From NCBI GenBank assembly GCA_049242885.1, contig JBMLOQ010000061.1:1-32316 (forward strand): DNA of 32,316 nt, read 5' to 3'. Of the stretch, positions 8,503 to 16,219 are shown piece after piece. The DNA is from CAIVPM01 sp049242885 (GTDB lineage Bacteria > Bacteroidota > Bacteroidia > Chitinophagales > Chitinophagaceae). Made by a program: the position numbers and the translations under genes. The notes under the pieces were generated by a model. It was not told the DNA's origin and searched no databases. It saw nothing but the letters and a program-made list of their open reading frames with translations. Numbering within the stretch: the stretch's first letter is position 1; every line of letters begins with the position of its first letter.

Positions 8503-9212
8503 AAAGGCATTCCGTTTTTTATTAAAGCAGCAGCCACAACGCCTGCTGTTTCGGTTCTTAACCTTGTATTTCCTAAAGATACTGGATGATAATTATTACT
8601 CAAAGCTACTTTAATTTCTTCTGCTGAAAAATCACCTTCAGGGCCAATTAAAATACTACAGCTATTGCTAAATTTTATATTTGATATTGATAGTTTTTGA
8701 TTATCCTCTATACAATGTGCAATTAATTTTGTAGCAGCTTTATCTATTTCAAATATTGAGCCAAACTTAATTGGTTCGCTAAATTTTGGCATCCAAGTTT
8801 GTTGGCTTTGCAACATAGCTGCAATAATGATGCTTTTATATCTATCAAACTTAATATGTTGCTTTTCAGTTCTATTACAAATTATTAATTGAATTTTTGT
8901 TACACCAATTTCTGTTGCTTTCTCTAAAAACCACTCAAGCCTTGTAGCATTCTTTAAAGGAGAAATAGCAATGAGTATTTGTTGCTCTGGCTCAGGAAAT
9001 TGTTCAATTTTTTCTATTTGAACAACAGTGTTTTTTTTATGTGGAGAGGTTATGATGCAAGTAGCTAAAATTCCATTACCATTTGTAAGCTGTAAACTTT
9101 CGTTTTCTTGCATTCTTAACACTTGCACACAGTGTTTAGAAGTGTCTTCATTTAATGTAAATAATGATGGTGAGCTAGGTATATTTTCTTCGTAAAAAAA
9201 AGGCAGTTGCAT
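8499..9212 (-). CDS. rsmE: 16S rRNA (uracil-1498-N3)-methyltransferase RsmE
   Basis: SPOUT-class methyltransferase that makes m3U1498 in 16S rRNA from SAM. It is a 237-residue protein from the ATG at 9210-9212 (MQLPFFYEEN), the usual RsmE N-terminus; a longer reading to 9254 would overlap truB. An N-terminal PUA-like part contains SKHCVQVLRMQ. The C-terminal trefoil-knot motifs are LIGPEGDFSAEEI and LGNTRLRTETAGVVAA, both diagnostic. The middle motif RLEWFLEKATEIGVTKIQ is also typical. It is divergent from truB, with 33 bp between the two starts, and overlaps the L,D-transpeptidase start by 4 bp at its 3' end. Confidence 0.95.
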   Translation of the reverse strand: MQLPFFYEENIPSSPSLFTLNEDTSKHCVQVLRMQENESLQLTNGNGILATCIITSPHKKNTVVQIEKIEQFPEPEQQILIAISPLKNATRLEWFLEKATEIGVTKIQLIICNRTEKQHIKFDRYKSIIIAAMLQSQQTWMPKFSEPIKFGSIFEIDKAATKLIAHCIEDNQKLSISNIKFSNSCSILIGPEGDFSAEEIKVALSNNYHPVSLGNTRLRTETAGVVAAALIKNGMPL

Positions 9213-9245
9213 AAAGTAAAAATAAGGTATTATATCTTCGCAAGT

Positions 9246-9920
9246 ATGATACAAAAAGAAGAATTTGAACTGGGTAAAGTTTTGTTGATTGATAAACCTT
9301 TAGAATGGACAAGCTTTGATGCTGTAAGAAAAATACGAAACACTATTAAAATAAAAAAAGTGGGGCATGCTGGAACATTAGATCCTTTGGCTACTGGTTT
9401 ACTCATAATTTGCACAGGAAAATTTACCAAAAAAATTAATGAGTACATGGGGCAACCTAAAGAATATACAGGTTGCATTACAATTGGCTCCACAACACCC
9501 ACTTATGATTTAGAAAGTGAACCTCAAGATTTCAAATCTTTTGAACATTTAAATGTTGAAAACATTACTGAGGCAACCAAACCTTTTATTGGCAATATTT
9601 TACAGTATCCACCACAGCATAGTGCAATAAAAAAAGATGGAAAAAGGCTTTATGAATCTGCCAGAAAAGGTATTGAAGTAAAAGTAGACCCCCGACCTGT
9701 AAGTATTTATAATTTTGAAATTACTAATATTGATTTGCCCAAAATTTTCTTTAAAGTTAATTGTAGTACAGGTACTTACATAAGAAGTTTGGCAAATGAT
9801 TTTGGAAAACAACTAGGCGTTGGAGGTCATTTAAGCAGTTTGAGGAGAACAAAAATTGGAGAATTTAGTGTGGATGATGCCCAAAGTATTGATAATTTCT
9901 TAAGTAGTTTGTTGATGTAA
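9246..9920 (+). CDS. truB: tRNA pseudouridine-55 synthase TruB
   Basis: Isomerises U55 to pseudouridine in the T-loop of tRNAs. The 224-residue protein starts at the ATG at 9246 (MIQKEEFELGKVLLIDKP), typical for the family. The catalytic motif GHAGTLDPLATGLL contains the nucleophile Asp46. Further family motifs are KEYTG, QYPPQHSAIKKDGKRLYE and the late STGTYIRSLANDFG. There is no C-terminal PUA extension beyond LSSLRRTKIGEF, as in other Bacteroidota. It faces rsmE head to head. A TATCTTCG box (9233-9240) ends 5 bp before the start codon, which would imply little or no leader if real. Confidence 0.95.
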   Translation: MIQKEEFELGKVLLIDKPLEWTSFDAVRKIRNTIKIKKVGHAGTLDPLATGLLIICTGKFTKKINEYMGQPKEYTGCITIGSTTPTYDLESEPQDFKSFEHLNVENITEATKPFIGNILQYPPQHSAIKKDGKRLYESARKGIEVKVDPRPVSIYNFEITNIDLPKIFFKVNCSTGTYIRSLANDFGKQLGVGGHLSSLRRTKIGEFSVDDAQSIDNFLSSLLM

Positions 9921-9986
9921 ACTTGCATGCCATCAAAAGTTGAGATTTAAATGGTGCTACTTATATTTACAACCAAAAAATTACTT

Positions 9987-10580
9987 ATGAGATTATTGTT
10001 TAGTTGTTTTGGTTTTTTATTTTACTGCACATTACCTGCCCAAAGTATTACACCAAAAAGGAAAATGAGTTATTCCATAGCTGCCGAAGCTGCTGTACCT
10101 ACAACAGAACAAGCTGCTAAAGTTTTAATGATTGGAGTTGGTGCCAGTTTTAAAGCTTTGAAACCGATAGGAAAAAAAGATTTTATAACTGGAAATTTTG
10201 GCGTTTTACGATTTGCTGGAAGACCAGGCAATATTGCTCAAGTGCTTTCTATACCAGGCATTTCGGTTGATTTAAATGTTAGTTTGCCCCCTCAAACCTT
10301 ATATAGTTTAAAATTTGGATACAGACGTACTTTGAACGATAAATTTTATGCTGAAGCAGATGCTGGATATAATTATAGTGATTGGATGGGAACAACTACT
10401 TCAATGCCATATAAAACAAGCGAAATTAGTGGCCTAGCAGGAAGCATTGGTTTGGGCTGGAAAATAAAAAACAAACTGGAGTTTAGTGTTCGCCACGAAT
10501 GGTATAGCACAAAAAACAAAAATAGCCAAAGAGATTTAACTTCGTTTCTTGGATTTAGAGGATTGGTTACAATAAACTAA
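9987..10580 (+). CDS. Putative outer-membrane beta-barrel protein
   Basis: A 197-residue exported protein of unknown function. From the ATG at 9987 it begins with a clear signal peptide (MRLLFSCFGFLFYCTLPAQS). The mature part alternates hydrophobic and polar residues, rich in Gly, Tyr and aromatic residues, e.g. YSLKFGYRRTLNDKFYAEADAGYNY and GLGWKIKNKLEFSVRHEWY. It ends near LGFRGLVTI, as expected for strands of a small outer-membrane barrel with about eight strands. A longer reading starting at 9951 is possible but would bury the signal peptide. A TATATTTA box lies at 9963-9970. No specific ligand or pathway is suggested by sequence or neighbours (truB, L25). Confidence 0.7.
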   Translation: MRLLFSCFGFLFYCTLPAQSITPKRKMSYSIAAEAAVPTTEQAAKVLMIGVGASFKALKPIGKKDFITGNFGVLRFAGRPGNIAQVLSIPGISVDLNVSLPPQTLYSLKFGYRRTLNDKFYAEADAGYNYSDWMGTTTSMPYKTSEISGLAGSIGLGWKIKNKLEFSVRHEWYSTKNKNSQRDLTSFLGFRGLVTIN

Positions 10581-10639
10581 TAAAAAACATTATAGAAGCT
10601 TTCCTACATTTTTCTTTCATTTATTGTACAAAAAACAAC

Positions 10640-10665
10640 AAAGCCCTTGCAATTGCAAGGGCTTT
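10640..10665. terminator. Bidirectional terminator between barrel protein and L25 genes
   Basis: A perfect 26-bp palindrome, AAAGCCCTTGCAA plus its complement, lies between two convergent genes. On the minus strand the stem is followed by GTTGTTTTTTG, a good T-tract for L25. On the plus strand the tail (TTTAATATTT) is weaker. Confidence 0.8.
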
Positions 10666-10691
10666 AATATTTCATTCACTAAAAACGAAAA

Positions 10692-11288
10692 CTATTTTTT
10701 ACCACCAGCAGCAGCTTTTGCAGCAGCAGTTTCTTCTTGTTTAAGTTGACGAGTCATTACTACAGAAGCAATAGGAATACGAGGTGAGTTCATAATTTCC
10801 ATGTTATCTGCTTTAATATCTTCAACTCTTAAATTACCATTTAAAGCTAAAGAGGTAATATCTACCACAATATTTTCTCTCAAATATTTAGGCAAAGTTT
10901 TCACTTTTACACTCTTCATTTTAATTTCTAATTTACCACCATCTTTAACACCAATACTGTTACCTGTGTATTTTAATGGCAAAGTAGCAATTACTTTTTT
11001 GTCATCTACAAGTTCCAACAAATCAACATGCGTTAATTTATCGCTTACTTTATCAAATTGCAAATCTTTCAAAATGCATTTGTAGGTTTTTCCATCTACA
11101 GTAACTTCAGCAACCTGAAATTCTGGTGTATAAACCAATGGTTTAAAAGCTTTTGCAGATGCCGAAAAATTAACTTCGGCTGCACCTCCATAAATTACAG
11201 CAGGCACTGCTTCTTGAGAGCGTATTTGGCGGGTGGCTTTTTTGCCAAATTCGGTCCTCAATTGTCCGTCGATTGTAACTATTTTCAT
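10692..11288 (-). CDS. rplY: 50S ribosomal protein L25/general stress protein Ctc
   Basis: Binds 5S rRNA in the large ribosomal subunit. It is a 198-residue two-domain (CTC/TL5) form. The N-terminal L25 domain has EFGKKATRQIRSQEAVPAVIYGG and the FKPLVYTPEF region, then LKDLQFDKVSDKLTHVDLLEL. The C-terminal TL5 domain has LPLKYTGNSIGVKDGGKLE and the conserved PKYLRENIVVDITSL. The Ala/Lys-rich tail (AAAKAAAGGKK) is common in Bacteroidota homologues. It has its own -7 box upstream and a strong hairpin downstream, so it is probably monocistronic. It is divergent from mgtE. Confidence 0.95.
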   Translation of the reverse strand: MKIVTIDGQLRTEFGKKATRQIRSQEAVPAVIYGGAAEVNFSASAKAFKPLVYTPEFQVAEVTVDGKTYKCILKDLQFDKVSDKLTHVDLLELVDDKKVIATLPLKYTGNSIGVKDGGKLEIKMKSVKVKTLPKYLRENIVVDITSLALNGNLRVEDIKADNMEIMNSPRIPIASVVMTRQLKQEETAAAKAAAGGKK

Positions 11289-11309
11289 TATTTAAAAAAT
11301 TTAAGAGTG

Positions 11310-11317
11310 CAAATGTA
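11310..11317 (-). promoter_or_regulatory. Candidate -7 box for the L25 gene
   Basis: On the minus strand TACATTTG matches TAnnTTTG and ends 21 bp before the L25 ATG. No clear -33 TTG at the ideal distance is seen. Confidence 0.45.
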
Positions 11318-11410
11318 GGGTTTTGGCAAATAATAGATTTGTAAAATTTATGATAATTCCACTCCTTAAACGTAAAATGTATGCAATTTTCATGCAATTT
11401 TATCCCCCAA

Positions 11411-12802
11411 ATGCAATTAGAAGAAGAAAATATCAGTTTACAACAACAATTTGATGTAGCAAAAGCCCAACAAAATGCTTTGCAAATTGCCGAGTTTCTA
11501 AATGAGCAAAACATTAGCGATGTTGTAGAATTGATTTATGATAATATAGATGATGCTGCTCCTATAATTGCCAATATGAGTATTCACAGAGCCTCGGCAG
11601 TATTTAAACTGCTCGACACTCCTACTCAAAAACAAATTATCCTAGAACTTCCACACAATAAAACAGCAGAGTTATTAAACGATTTACCAGCAGATGATAG
11701 AACAGATTTTTTAGAAGAATTATCTAAACCTGCCATTCGAGATTTAATAAAACTGCTAAACCCCGAAGAACTTAAAACTACCCTAGAACTATTGGGCTAT
11801 CCAGAAGATAGTGTTGGTAGGTTAATGACTCCTGATTATGTGTATGTATATGCCCACAACACCATACAGGAAGTATTTGATACGCTAAGAAAATTTGCAA
11901 AAAACAGCGAAACCATTGATGTTATTTATATAATTAATGCACAAGGAGAATTGTTGGACGACCTGCGTATAAGAGATGTTATTTTAGCTTCGCCCGATAA
12001 ATTAGTAGAAGAACTAATGGATGAACGTGTAGTTGCATTAAATGTTTTAGACGACCAAGAAACAGCCAATCAAGTATTTAAAATGAACAATCGAGTAGCC
12101 TTGCCAGTTACTGATGATAATAACAAGTTATTGGGCATTGTTACTATTGATGATATTCTTTGGGTAGCTAATGAAGAGTTTAGCGAAGACATGCAAAAAA
12201 TGGGAGGAACAGAAGCTTTAAACGAGCCATATTTAGACATTCCCATTCTTAAACTATTTAAAAAAAGAATTACTTGGCTTGTTGTATTATTTGTAGGAGA
12301 ATTACTTACTGCAAGCGTTATGGGTTATTTTGAAAACGAAATTGCCCGTGCAGTTGTATTGGCAACATTTATACCTTTAATTATAAGTAGTGGTGGCAAT
12401 AGTGGAAGCCAAGCTAGCACATTAATTATTCAAGCTATGAGTGTAGGCGAAATAACTGTAAGCGATTGGTGGACAATTTTAAAGAGAGAAATTATTAGTG
12501 GCTTACTTTTAGGATCTGTTTTGGGTATTATTGGCTTTGTTCGTATTGCTGTTTGGCAGAAAATAAATCCACAATTATATGGCATTTACTGGATGCCTAT
12601 GGGCTTTGCTGTTGGCTTTTCACTTTTGGGAATTGTACTTTGGGGCACAATAAATGGTAGCATGTTACCTCTTTTGCTTAAAAAACTAGGAGCCGACCCA
12701 GCAGTTTCTAGTGCACCATTTGTTGCAACTTTAGTAGATGTTACAGGTTTGATTATTTATTTTTCTATGGCCTACTTTTTCTTAAGTGGTAGGTTGTTAT
12801 AA
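11411..12802 (+). CDS. mgtE: Mg2+ transporter MgtE
   Basis: Homodimeric Mg2+ channel/transporter of the inner membrane. The 463-residue protein starts at the ATG at 11411 (MQLEEENISLQQQF); an in-frame ATG at 11381 would add ten residues. Order of parts: cytoplasmic MgtE N domain with superhelical repeats (about 20-130, e.g. ADDRTDFLEEL), two CBS domains (about 130-255, Mg2+ sensing), then a five-helix membrane domain from about 275. Pore signatures SSGGNSGSQASTLIIQA and ADPAVSSAPFVATLVDVTG are present, including the pore aspartate (Asp443 here). Convergent with ogt. An unusual triple ATGCAATT repeat surrounds the start. Confidence 0.94.
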   Translation: MQLEEENISLQQQFDVAKAQQNALQIAEFLNEQNISDVVELIYDNIDDAAPIIANMSIHRASAVFKLLDTPTQKQIILELPHNKTAELLNDLPADDRTDFLEELSKPAIRDLIKLLNPEELKTTLELLGYPEDSVGRLMTPDYVYVYAHNTIQEVFDTLRKFAKNSETIDVIYIINAQGELLDDLRIRDVILASPDKLVEELMDERVVALNVLDDQETANQVFKMNNRVALPVTDDNNKLLGIVTIDDILWVANEEFSEDMQKMGGTEALNEPYLDIPILKLFKKRITWLVVLFVGELLTASVMGYFENEIARAVVLATFIPLIISSGGNSGSQASTLIIQAMSVGEITVSDWWTILKREIISGLLLGSVLGIIGFVRIAVWQKINPQLYGIYWMPMGFAVGFSLLGIVLWGTINGSMLPLLLKKLGADPAVSSAPFVATLVDVTGLIIYFSMAYFFLSGRLL

Positions 12803-12826
12803 ATGCAAAAGATAAATTTTATTTGG

Positions 12827-12849
12827 AAAAAAGCCTGCTAGATTGGCTT
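12827..12849 (-). terminator. Weak terminator after ogt
   Basis: On the minus strand AAGCC (12845-12849) and GGCTT (12831-12835) make a 5-bp stem with a 9-nt loop, running into a TTTT tract. It begins at the ogt stop codon. The stem is short, so this is tentative. Confidence 0.4.
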
Positions 12850-13348
12850 AAAACAAAGTTTGTATGCCATTTGCAGTTCTAAACTCGTGTTGCAATAACC
12901 ATTTTTTACGCCATGCACCACCTGCATAATTACTTAAATTTTTATTTGTACCAATAACCCTATGGCAAGGTACAATTATATTTATCTTATTTTTTCCATT
13001 ACTACTAGCTGCAGCTTTTAATGCATGTTCATTAGCCACTTTTTTTGCCAGCTCTAAAAAGCTAATTGTTTTTCCGTAAGTTATTTGGGTAAGTGTACTC
13101 CAAACTTGTTGGCTAAAATCGTTGCCTTCTTGATGAATGGGTACACTAAAGGCTCTACGTTTTCCTGAAAAGAACTCTATTAATTCTTCTGTACATTGGT
13201 GCAAAACGTCGCTAACACCAGGTTCTCCATGCTGCATTTGATTTGGAGAGTCCACAAAACTAACTTCTGCAATTACAGTTTCAGTACCAGCAATTTTTAA
13301 AATACCAATTGGGCTTTCGTAATATGTATAATACAGTTCTTGCAACAC
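12848..13348 (-). CDS. ogt: Methylated-DNA--protein-cysteine methyltransferase (Ogt/MGMT)
   Basis: Suicide repair protein that moves methyl/alkyl groups from O6-guanine in DNA to its own cysteine. The active-site motif IIVPCHRVIG contains acceptor Cys128. The helix-turn-helix part before it (FSQQVWSTLTQITYGKTISF... LAKKVANEHALKAAASSNGKN) is canonical, and NYAGGAWRKKWLLQHE follows. The length of 166 residues is normal. The start is a GTG at 13346-13348: no in-frame ATG lies between the upstream stop (13103-13105 of the extended frame, i.e. around 13403-13405) and residue 38, and the N-terminus after the GTG (YYTYYESPIGILKIAG) matches the family. A TTG immediately after it is an alternative. 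Divergent from marC. Confidence 0.92.
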   Translation of the reverse strand: MLQELYYTYYESPIGILKIAGTETVIAEVSFVDSPNQMQHGEPGVSDVLHQCTEELIEFFSGKRRAFSVPIHQEGNDFSQQVWSTLTQITYGKTISFLELAKKVANEHALKAAASSNGKNKINIIVPCHRVIGTNKNLSNYAGGAWRKKWLLQHEFRTANGIQTLF

Positions 13349-13411
13349 TTGTAATAACGCAAAAGCTAGTAAATGTATTGTAGCAATGGTATAATTATTA
13401 ACTTAAAAGTA

Positions 13412-13419
13412 TAAGTTTG
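13412..13419 (+). promoter_or_regulatory. Candidate -7 box for the marC-queA-DUF4286 unit
   Basis: TAAGTTTG matches TAnnTTTG and ends 16 bp before the MarC ATG. No TTG lies at the expected -33 position. Confidence 0.4.
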
Positions 13420-13435
13420 TTATAAATTCTAATTT

Positions 13436-14014
13436 ATGGATTTTAAACTAGACGATTTACTTACTGTAACCTTTACACTTTTTGCAGTAATCGATGTTAT
13501 TGGGAGCATTCCATTACTAATTTCTTTAAAAGAAAAAATGGGCGGCATAAGGGCAACACAAGCCACACTAATAAGTGGGTTGCTAATGATATTGTTTTTA
13601 TACTTTGGAAAAACATTTCTTAAAATATTAGGTTTAGATGTAAGAAGTTTTGCCGTTGGCGGATCTATTGTAATTTTTTTATTAGGTTTAGAAATGGTAT
13701 TGGGTCACGAAATTTTTAAAGGCGATAAAGGTGCAAAAAGTGGAACAGTTGTGCCTATAGCTTTCCCAATAATTGCAGGTAGCGGCACACTTACAACTGT
13801 AATGAGCCTTAAAGCCAATTTTAACGATTGGGTAATTGTTGTTGGCATTTTTATAAATTTGGTCATAATTTATATAGGTTTAAAATCGCTTACAATAATA
13901 GAAAAAGCTCTTGGACCAGCTGGGTTATTGGCTGTTAGAAAATTTTTTGGTGTAATACTTTTGGCAATTGCTGTAAAAATATTTAGCACCAATATTGCTT
14001 CTTTTGGAAAGTAA
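13436..14014 (+). CDS. MarC family integral membrane protein
   Basis: Six-helix inner-membrane protein of the MarC (UPF0056) family, whose biochemical role is unsettled; the old link to multiple antibiotic resistance is not supported for E. coli MarC. Family features are the N-terminal FAVIDVIGSIPLLISL, then the duplicated half with AFPIIAGSGTLTTVMSL, and the polar GLEMVLG/VRKFFG segments. The length of 192 residues fits. It is followed after 14 bp by queA, so the two may be co-transcribed, although queA also has its own promoter-like box. Confidence 0.88.
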   Translation: MDFKLDDLLTVTFTLFAVIDVIGSIPLLISLKEKMGGIRATQATLISGLLMILFLYFGKTFLKILGLDVRSFAVGGSIVIFLLGLEMVLGHEIFKGDKGAKSGTVVPIAFPIIAGSGTLTTVMSLKANFNDWVIVVGIFINLVIIYIGLKSLTIIEKALGPAGLLAVRKFFGVILLAIAVKIFSTNIASFGK

Positions 14015-14023
14015 CTACTTTTG
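13995..14023 (+). promoter_or_regulatory. Candidate promoter abutting the queA start
   Basis: TTG at 13995-13997, an 18-bp spacer, then TACTTTTG at 14016-14023. The -7 box ends 5 bp before the queA ATG, so the transcript would be leaderless or nearly so. It lies across the 3' end of marC and could be fortuitous. Confidence 0.3.
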
Positions 14024-14028
14024 CAACA

Positions 14029-15261
14029 ATGCATCCCAAAGATTTATCTATACACGACTTTAATTATCATTTACCTGAGGAAAAAATTGCAAAATTCCCA
14101 TTACCTGTAAGAGACGAAAGCAAGTTGCTTGTTTATAAAAAGGGGCATATTAGCACAACCATTTTTAATACTCTACACCAACAAATTCCTGCAAACAGTT
14201 TTGTGGTTTTTAATAACACTAAAGTTGTAGAAGCACGTTTGCTTTTTACCAATACAAATGGAGCCTCTATTGAAATTTTTTGCTTAGAGCCAAGTAATGA
14301 ATATAACGACATTACTACTGCCATGCTACAAAAACATCAAGTACTATGGAAGTGCTTGGTGGGCAAAGCTAAAAAATGGAAAGCCAATGAAACCCTTGTT
14401 GGGCAAGCCATTACACCAAATGGAGAAACGCTTACTTTGCATGCCATATTAAAAGAAAAATTAAATGATTATTATTTAATACAATTTAATTGGAGTATTA
14501 AAAGTTTAAGCTTTGCAGAAGTTTTACATATTGCAGGTAATATTCCTTTACCCCCTTATCTAAAAAGAACTGCAGAAGATGCCGATAAACAAACTTATCA
14601 AACTACTTATGCCAAATATGATGGAAGCGTAGCTGCTCCAACAGCTGGATTGCATTTTACAGAAAAGGTTTTTAGCAACTTCAAACAAAAAAACATAGGT
14701 CACAATTTTGTTACATTACATGTTGGTGCTGGCACTTTTAAACCTGTAAAGGCAAATACCATGCAAGAGCATGAAATGCATGCAGAGTTTATAGAAGTTG
14801 AAACTAAATTTATTGAGCAGCTAATACATCAAATAAACAACCCAATAATTGTAGTAGGTACTACAAGCTTAAGAACTATTGAAAGTTTGTATTGGCTTGG
14901 AGTAAAAATTTTACACCAAAAAATTGCTAACCAAGTTTTAGAACTTAGCCAATGGGATGCTTACGAATTACCTAATAACATCTCTGTTTCCTTTGCTTTG
15001 AAAGCTTTGTTAAACTATACTAATGAAAATAAATTAAACAAAATTTTAGCAAAAACTCAAATAATTATTGCACCTGGTTATCAACTAAAAATTGCAAATG
15101 CCATAATTACAAACTTTCATCAACCCTGCTCTACATTAATTTTATTGGTTGCTAGTATAACTGGAAATGATTGGAGAAAAATATACGACTATGCCTTAGA
15201 AAACGATTTTAGATTTTTAAGTTATGGAGATAGTAGTTTACTTTGGAAAAAAGAATTTTAA
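14029..15261 (+). CDS. queA: S-adenosylmethionine:tRNA ribosyltransferase-isomerase QueA
   Basis: Transfers and isomerises the ribosyl part of SAM onto preQ1 at tRNA position 34, giving epoxyqueuosine on the queuosine pathway. Conserved segments run the full length: FNYHLPEEKIAKFPL, VVFNNTKVVEARL, the catalytic-region AAPTAGLHFTEKV, LHVGAGTFKPV, VGTTSLRTIESLYW and the C-terminal TNFHQPCSTLILLVA with FLSYGDSSLLW. At 410 residues it is longer than the E. coli enzyme (about 356), because of extra sequence in the middle and around 300-345. This longer form is usual in Bacteroidota as far as I recall. Three bp separate its stop from the DUF4286 gene. Confidence 0.95.
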   Translation: MHPKDLSIHDFNYHLPEEKIAKFPLPVRDESKLLVYKKGHISTTIFNTLHQQIPANSFVVFNNTKVVEARLLFTNTNGASIEIFCLEPSNEYNDITTAMLQKHQVLWKCLVGKAKKWKANETLVGQAITPNGETLTLHAILKEKLNDYYLIQFNWSIKSLSFAEVLHIAGNIPLPPYLKRTAEDADKQTYQTTYAKYDGSVAAPTAGLHFTEKVFSNFKQKNIGHNFVTLHVGAGTFKPVKANTMQEHEMHAEFIEVETKFIEQLIHQINNPIIVVGTTSLRTIESLYWLGVKILHQKIANQVLELSQWDAYELPNNISVSFALKALLNYTNENKLNKILAKTQIIIAPGYQLKIANAIITNFHQPCSTLILLVASITGNDWRKIYDYALENDFRFLSYGDSSLLWKKEF

Positions 15262-15264
15262 CTT

Positions 15265-15567
15265 ATGTATATATACAATGTAACCATTAAACTGCAATGG
15301 CAAATACACGAAGAATGGCTTTTGTGGATGAAAAAACAACACATTTTAGATGTATTAAACACAAAATGTTTTACAGATTACAAAATGGTTCGACTTTTAG
15401 ATATTGAAGAAGATGATGGCCCAACCTATGCTGTACAATACTTTTGCAATTCCTTAGAAGCATACGAAACTTATATAAATACTTATGCCAATGATTTGAG
15501 ACAACAAGGGTTAAACAAATTTGGCAATAAGTTTATGGGATTTAGAACCTTAATGCAAATTGTTTAA
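15265..15567 (+). CDS. DUF4286 family protein
   Basis: A 100-residue protein of unknown function matching the DUF4286 pattern: an N-terminal strand MYIYNVTIKL, then IHEEWLLWMKKQHILDVLNT, CFTDYKMVRLL and a C-terminal helix with the acidic YETYINTYANDLR, suggesting a small alpha+beta (ferredoxin-like or dimeric barrel) fold. It has no signal peptide or membrane segment. It starts 3 bp after queA stops, so it is almost certainly in the same transcript. No function can be given. Confidence 0.85.
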   Translation: MYIYNVTIKLQWQIHEEWLLWMKKQHILDVLNTKCFTDYKMVRLLDIEEDDGPTYAVQYFCNSLEAYETYINTYANDLRQQGLNKFGNKFMGFRTLMQIV

Positions 15568-15734
15568 ACTAATTTAAATACCATAAATTTTTAATTTACC
15601 AGAAAAAAAGATAGCCAAAATCCTTTACAAATGGGCTTCTACTAAAACAAAGGTTGTGTAAACTCAACAAAATCAAGGGTTTAGAGTGAATTAAATTTAA
15701 ATTTATAAAAAAGAATTAAACAAAAAAAAGCTAC

Positions 15735-15757
15735 AATCCTTATGGCATAAGGATTTT
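15735..15757 (+). terminator. Hairpin between DUF4286 and HU genes, possible weak terminator
   Basis: A perfect 9-bp stem, AATCCTTAT (15735-15743) and ATAAGGATT (15747-15755), with loop GGC, followed only by TTG. It could end the queA unit, but the T-tract is very short. The rest of the 287-bp gap (15568-15854) is A-rich and holds nothing else I recognise except the HU promoter. Confidence 0.4.
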
Positions 15758-15793
15758 GAAGCAAAAAGATGTACACATTTTTTTGAAAATAAT

Positions 15794-15823
15794 TTTGGTG
15801 GTATTACAAAGCCTCTATATTTG
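15794..15823 (+). promoter_or_regulatory. Promoter of the HU gene
   Basis: TTTG (15794-15797), an 18-bp spacer, then TATATTTG (15816-15823), a complete Bacteroidota -33/-7 pair. The -7 box ends 31 bp before the HU ATG at 15855, which also argues against the longer reading that would start at 15756, upstream of this promoter. Confidence 0.65.
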
Positions 15824-15854
15824 TTTTACTTTAAAATTTAAAAACATTTCTATT

Positions 15855-16124
15855 ATGAACAAAGCGGAATTAATTGCAAAAATTGCTGAAGATGCAGGTG
15901 TTACTAAAGTACAAGCTAATGCATCTATAGATTCTTTTGTAAGTGCTGTTACTAAAACTTTAAAAGGTGGTGGTAAAGTTACTTTAGTTGGTTTTGGTAC
16001 TTTTTCAGTTACTAAAAGAGCAGCACGTACAGGTCGTAACCCACAAACTGGTGCAACTATTAAAATTAAAGCTAAAAAAGTTGCTAAGTTTAAAGCTGGT
16101 AAAGAGTTAAGTGCAAAAATCTAA
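15855..16124 (+). CDS. HU family DNA-binding protein
   Basis: Small histone-like protein that bends and compacts DNA as a dimer. From the ATG at 15855 it is 89 residues, the standard HU length: MNKAELIAKIAEDAGVTK, helical body to about 40, the beta-arm region VGFGTFSVTKRAARTGRNPQTG with the DNA-intercalating RNPQTG motif at 61-66, and the C-terminal helix FKAGKELSAKI. A longer open frame begins at 15756, but its extra 33 residues are hydrophobic, unlike HU, and lie upstream of the promoter. A clear promoter precedes and a hairpin terminator follows, so it is a single-gene unit. Confidence 0.95.
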   Translation: MNKAELIAKIAEDAGVTKVQANASIDSFVSAVTKTLKGGGKVTLVGFGTFSVTKRAARTGRNPQTGATIKIKAKKVAKFKAGKELSAKI

Positions 16125-16142
16125 TTCGCCTTACATCTTATT

Positions 16143-16180
16143 AAAAAAATCCTTTCTGCTAATTATGAAAGGATTTTTTT
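16143..16180 (+). terminator. Intrinsic terminator after the HU gene
   Basis: Stem AAATCCTTTC / GAAAGGATTT with a 10-nt loop (16157-16166) and a run of seven T at 16174-16180. The A-run on the 5' side can extend the stem. The T-run abuts a TATGTTTG box for the next gene. Confidence 0.85.
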
Positions 16181-16187
16181 ATGTTTG
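16180..16187 (+). promoter_or_regulatory. Candidate -7 box for the THX gene
   Basis: TATGTTTG matches TAnnTTTG and lies 32 bp before the THX ATG, starting on the last T of the HU terminator. The -33 region would fall inside the terminator hairpin; no good TTG is seen there. Confidence 0.4.
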
Positions 16188-16219
16188 CACTTTATTAATA
16201 TTTTAAAATAATTATCACA

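Noticed and set aside
10801..11318. Open frames on the + strand opposite the L25 gene
   Set aside because: They are antisense to a clearly real ribosomal protein gene, have no recognisable motifs and start or stop without promoter support. They arise from the codon bias of L25.
15568..15793. Possible tRNA, small RNA or riboswitch in the spacer before HU
   Set aside because: No cloverleaf, T-loop sequence or known riboswitch core could be found; only the short hairpin at 15735-15755 is supported.
15756..15854. N-terminal extension of HU starting at 15756
   Set aside because: The extra residues are hydrophobic and unlike HU, and the region contains the full -33/-7 promoter. The start at 15855 gives the standard 89-residue HU.
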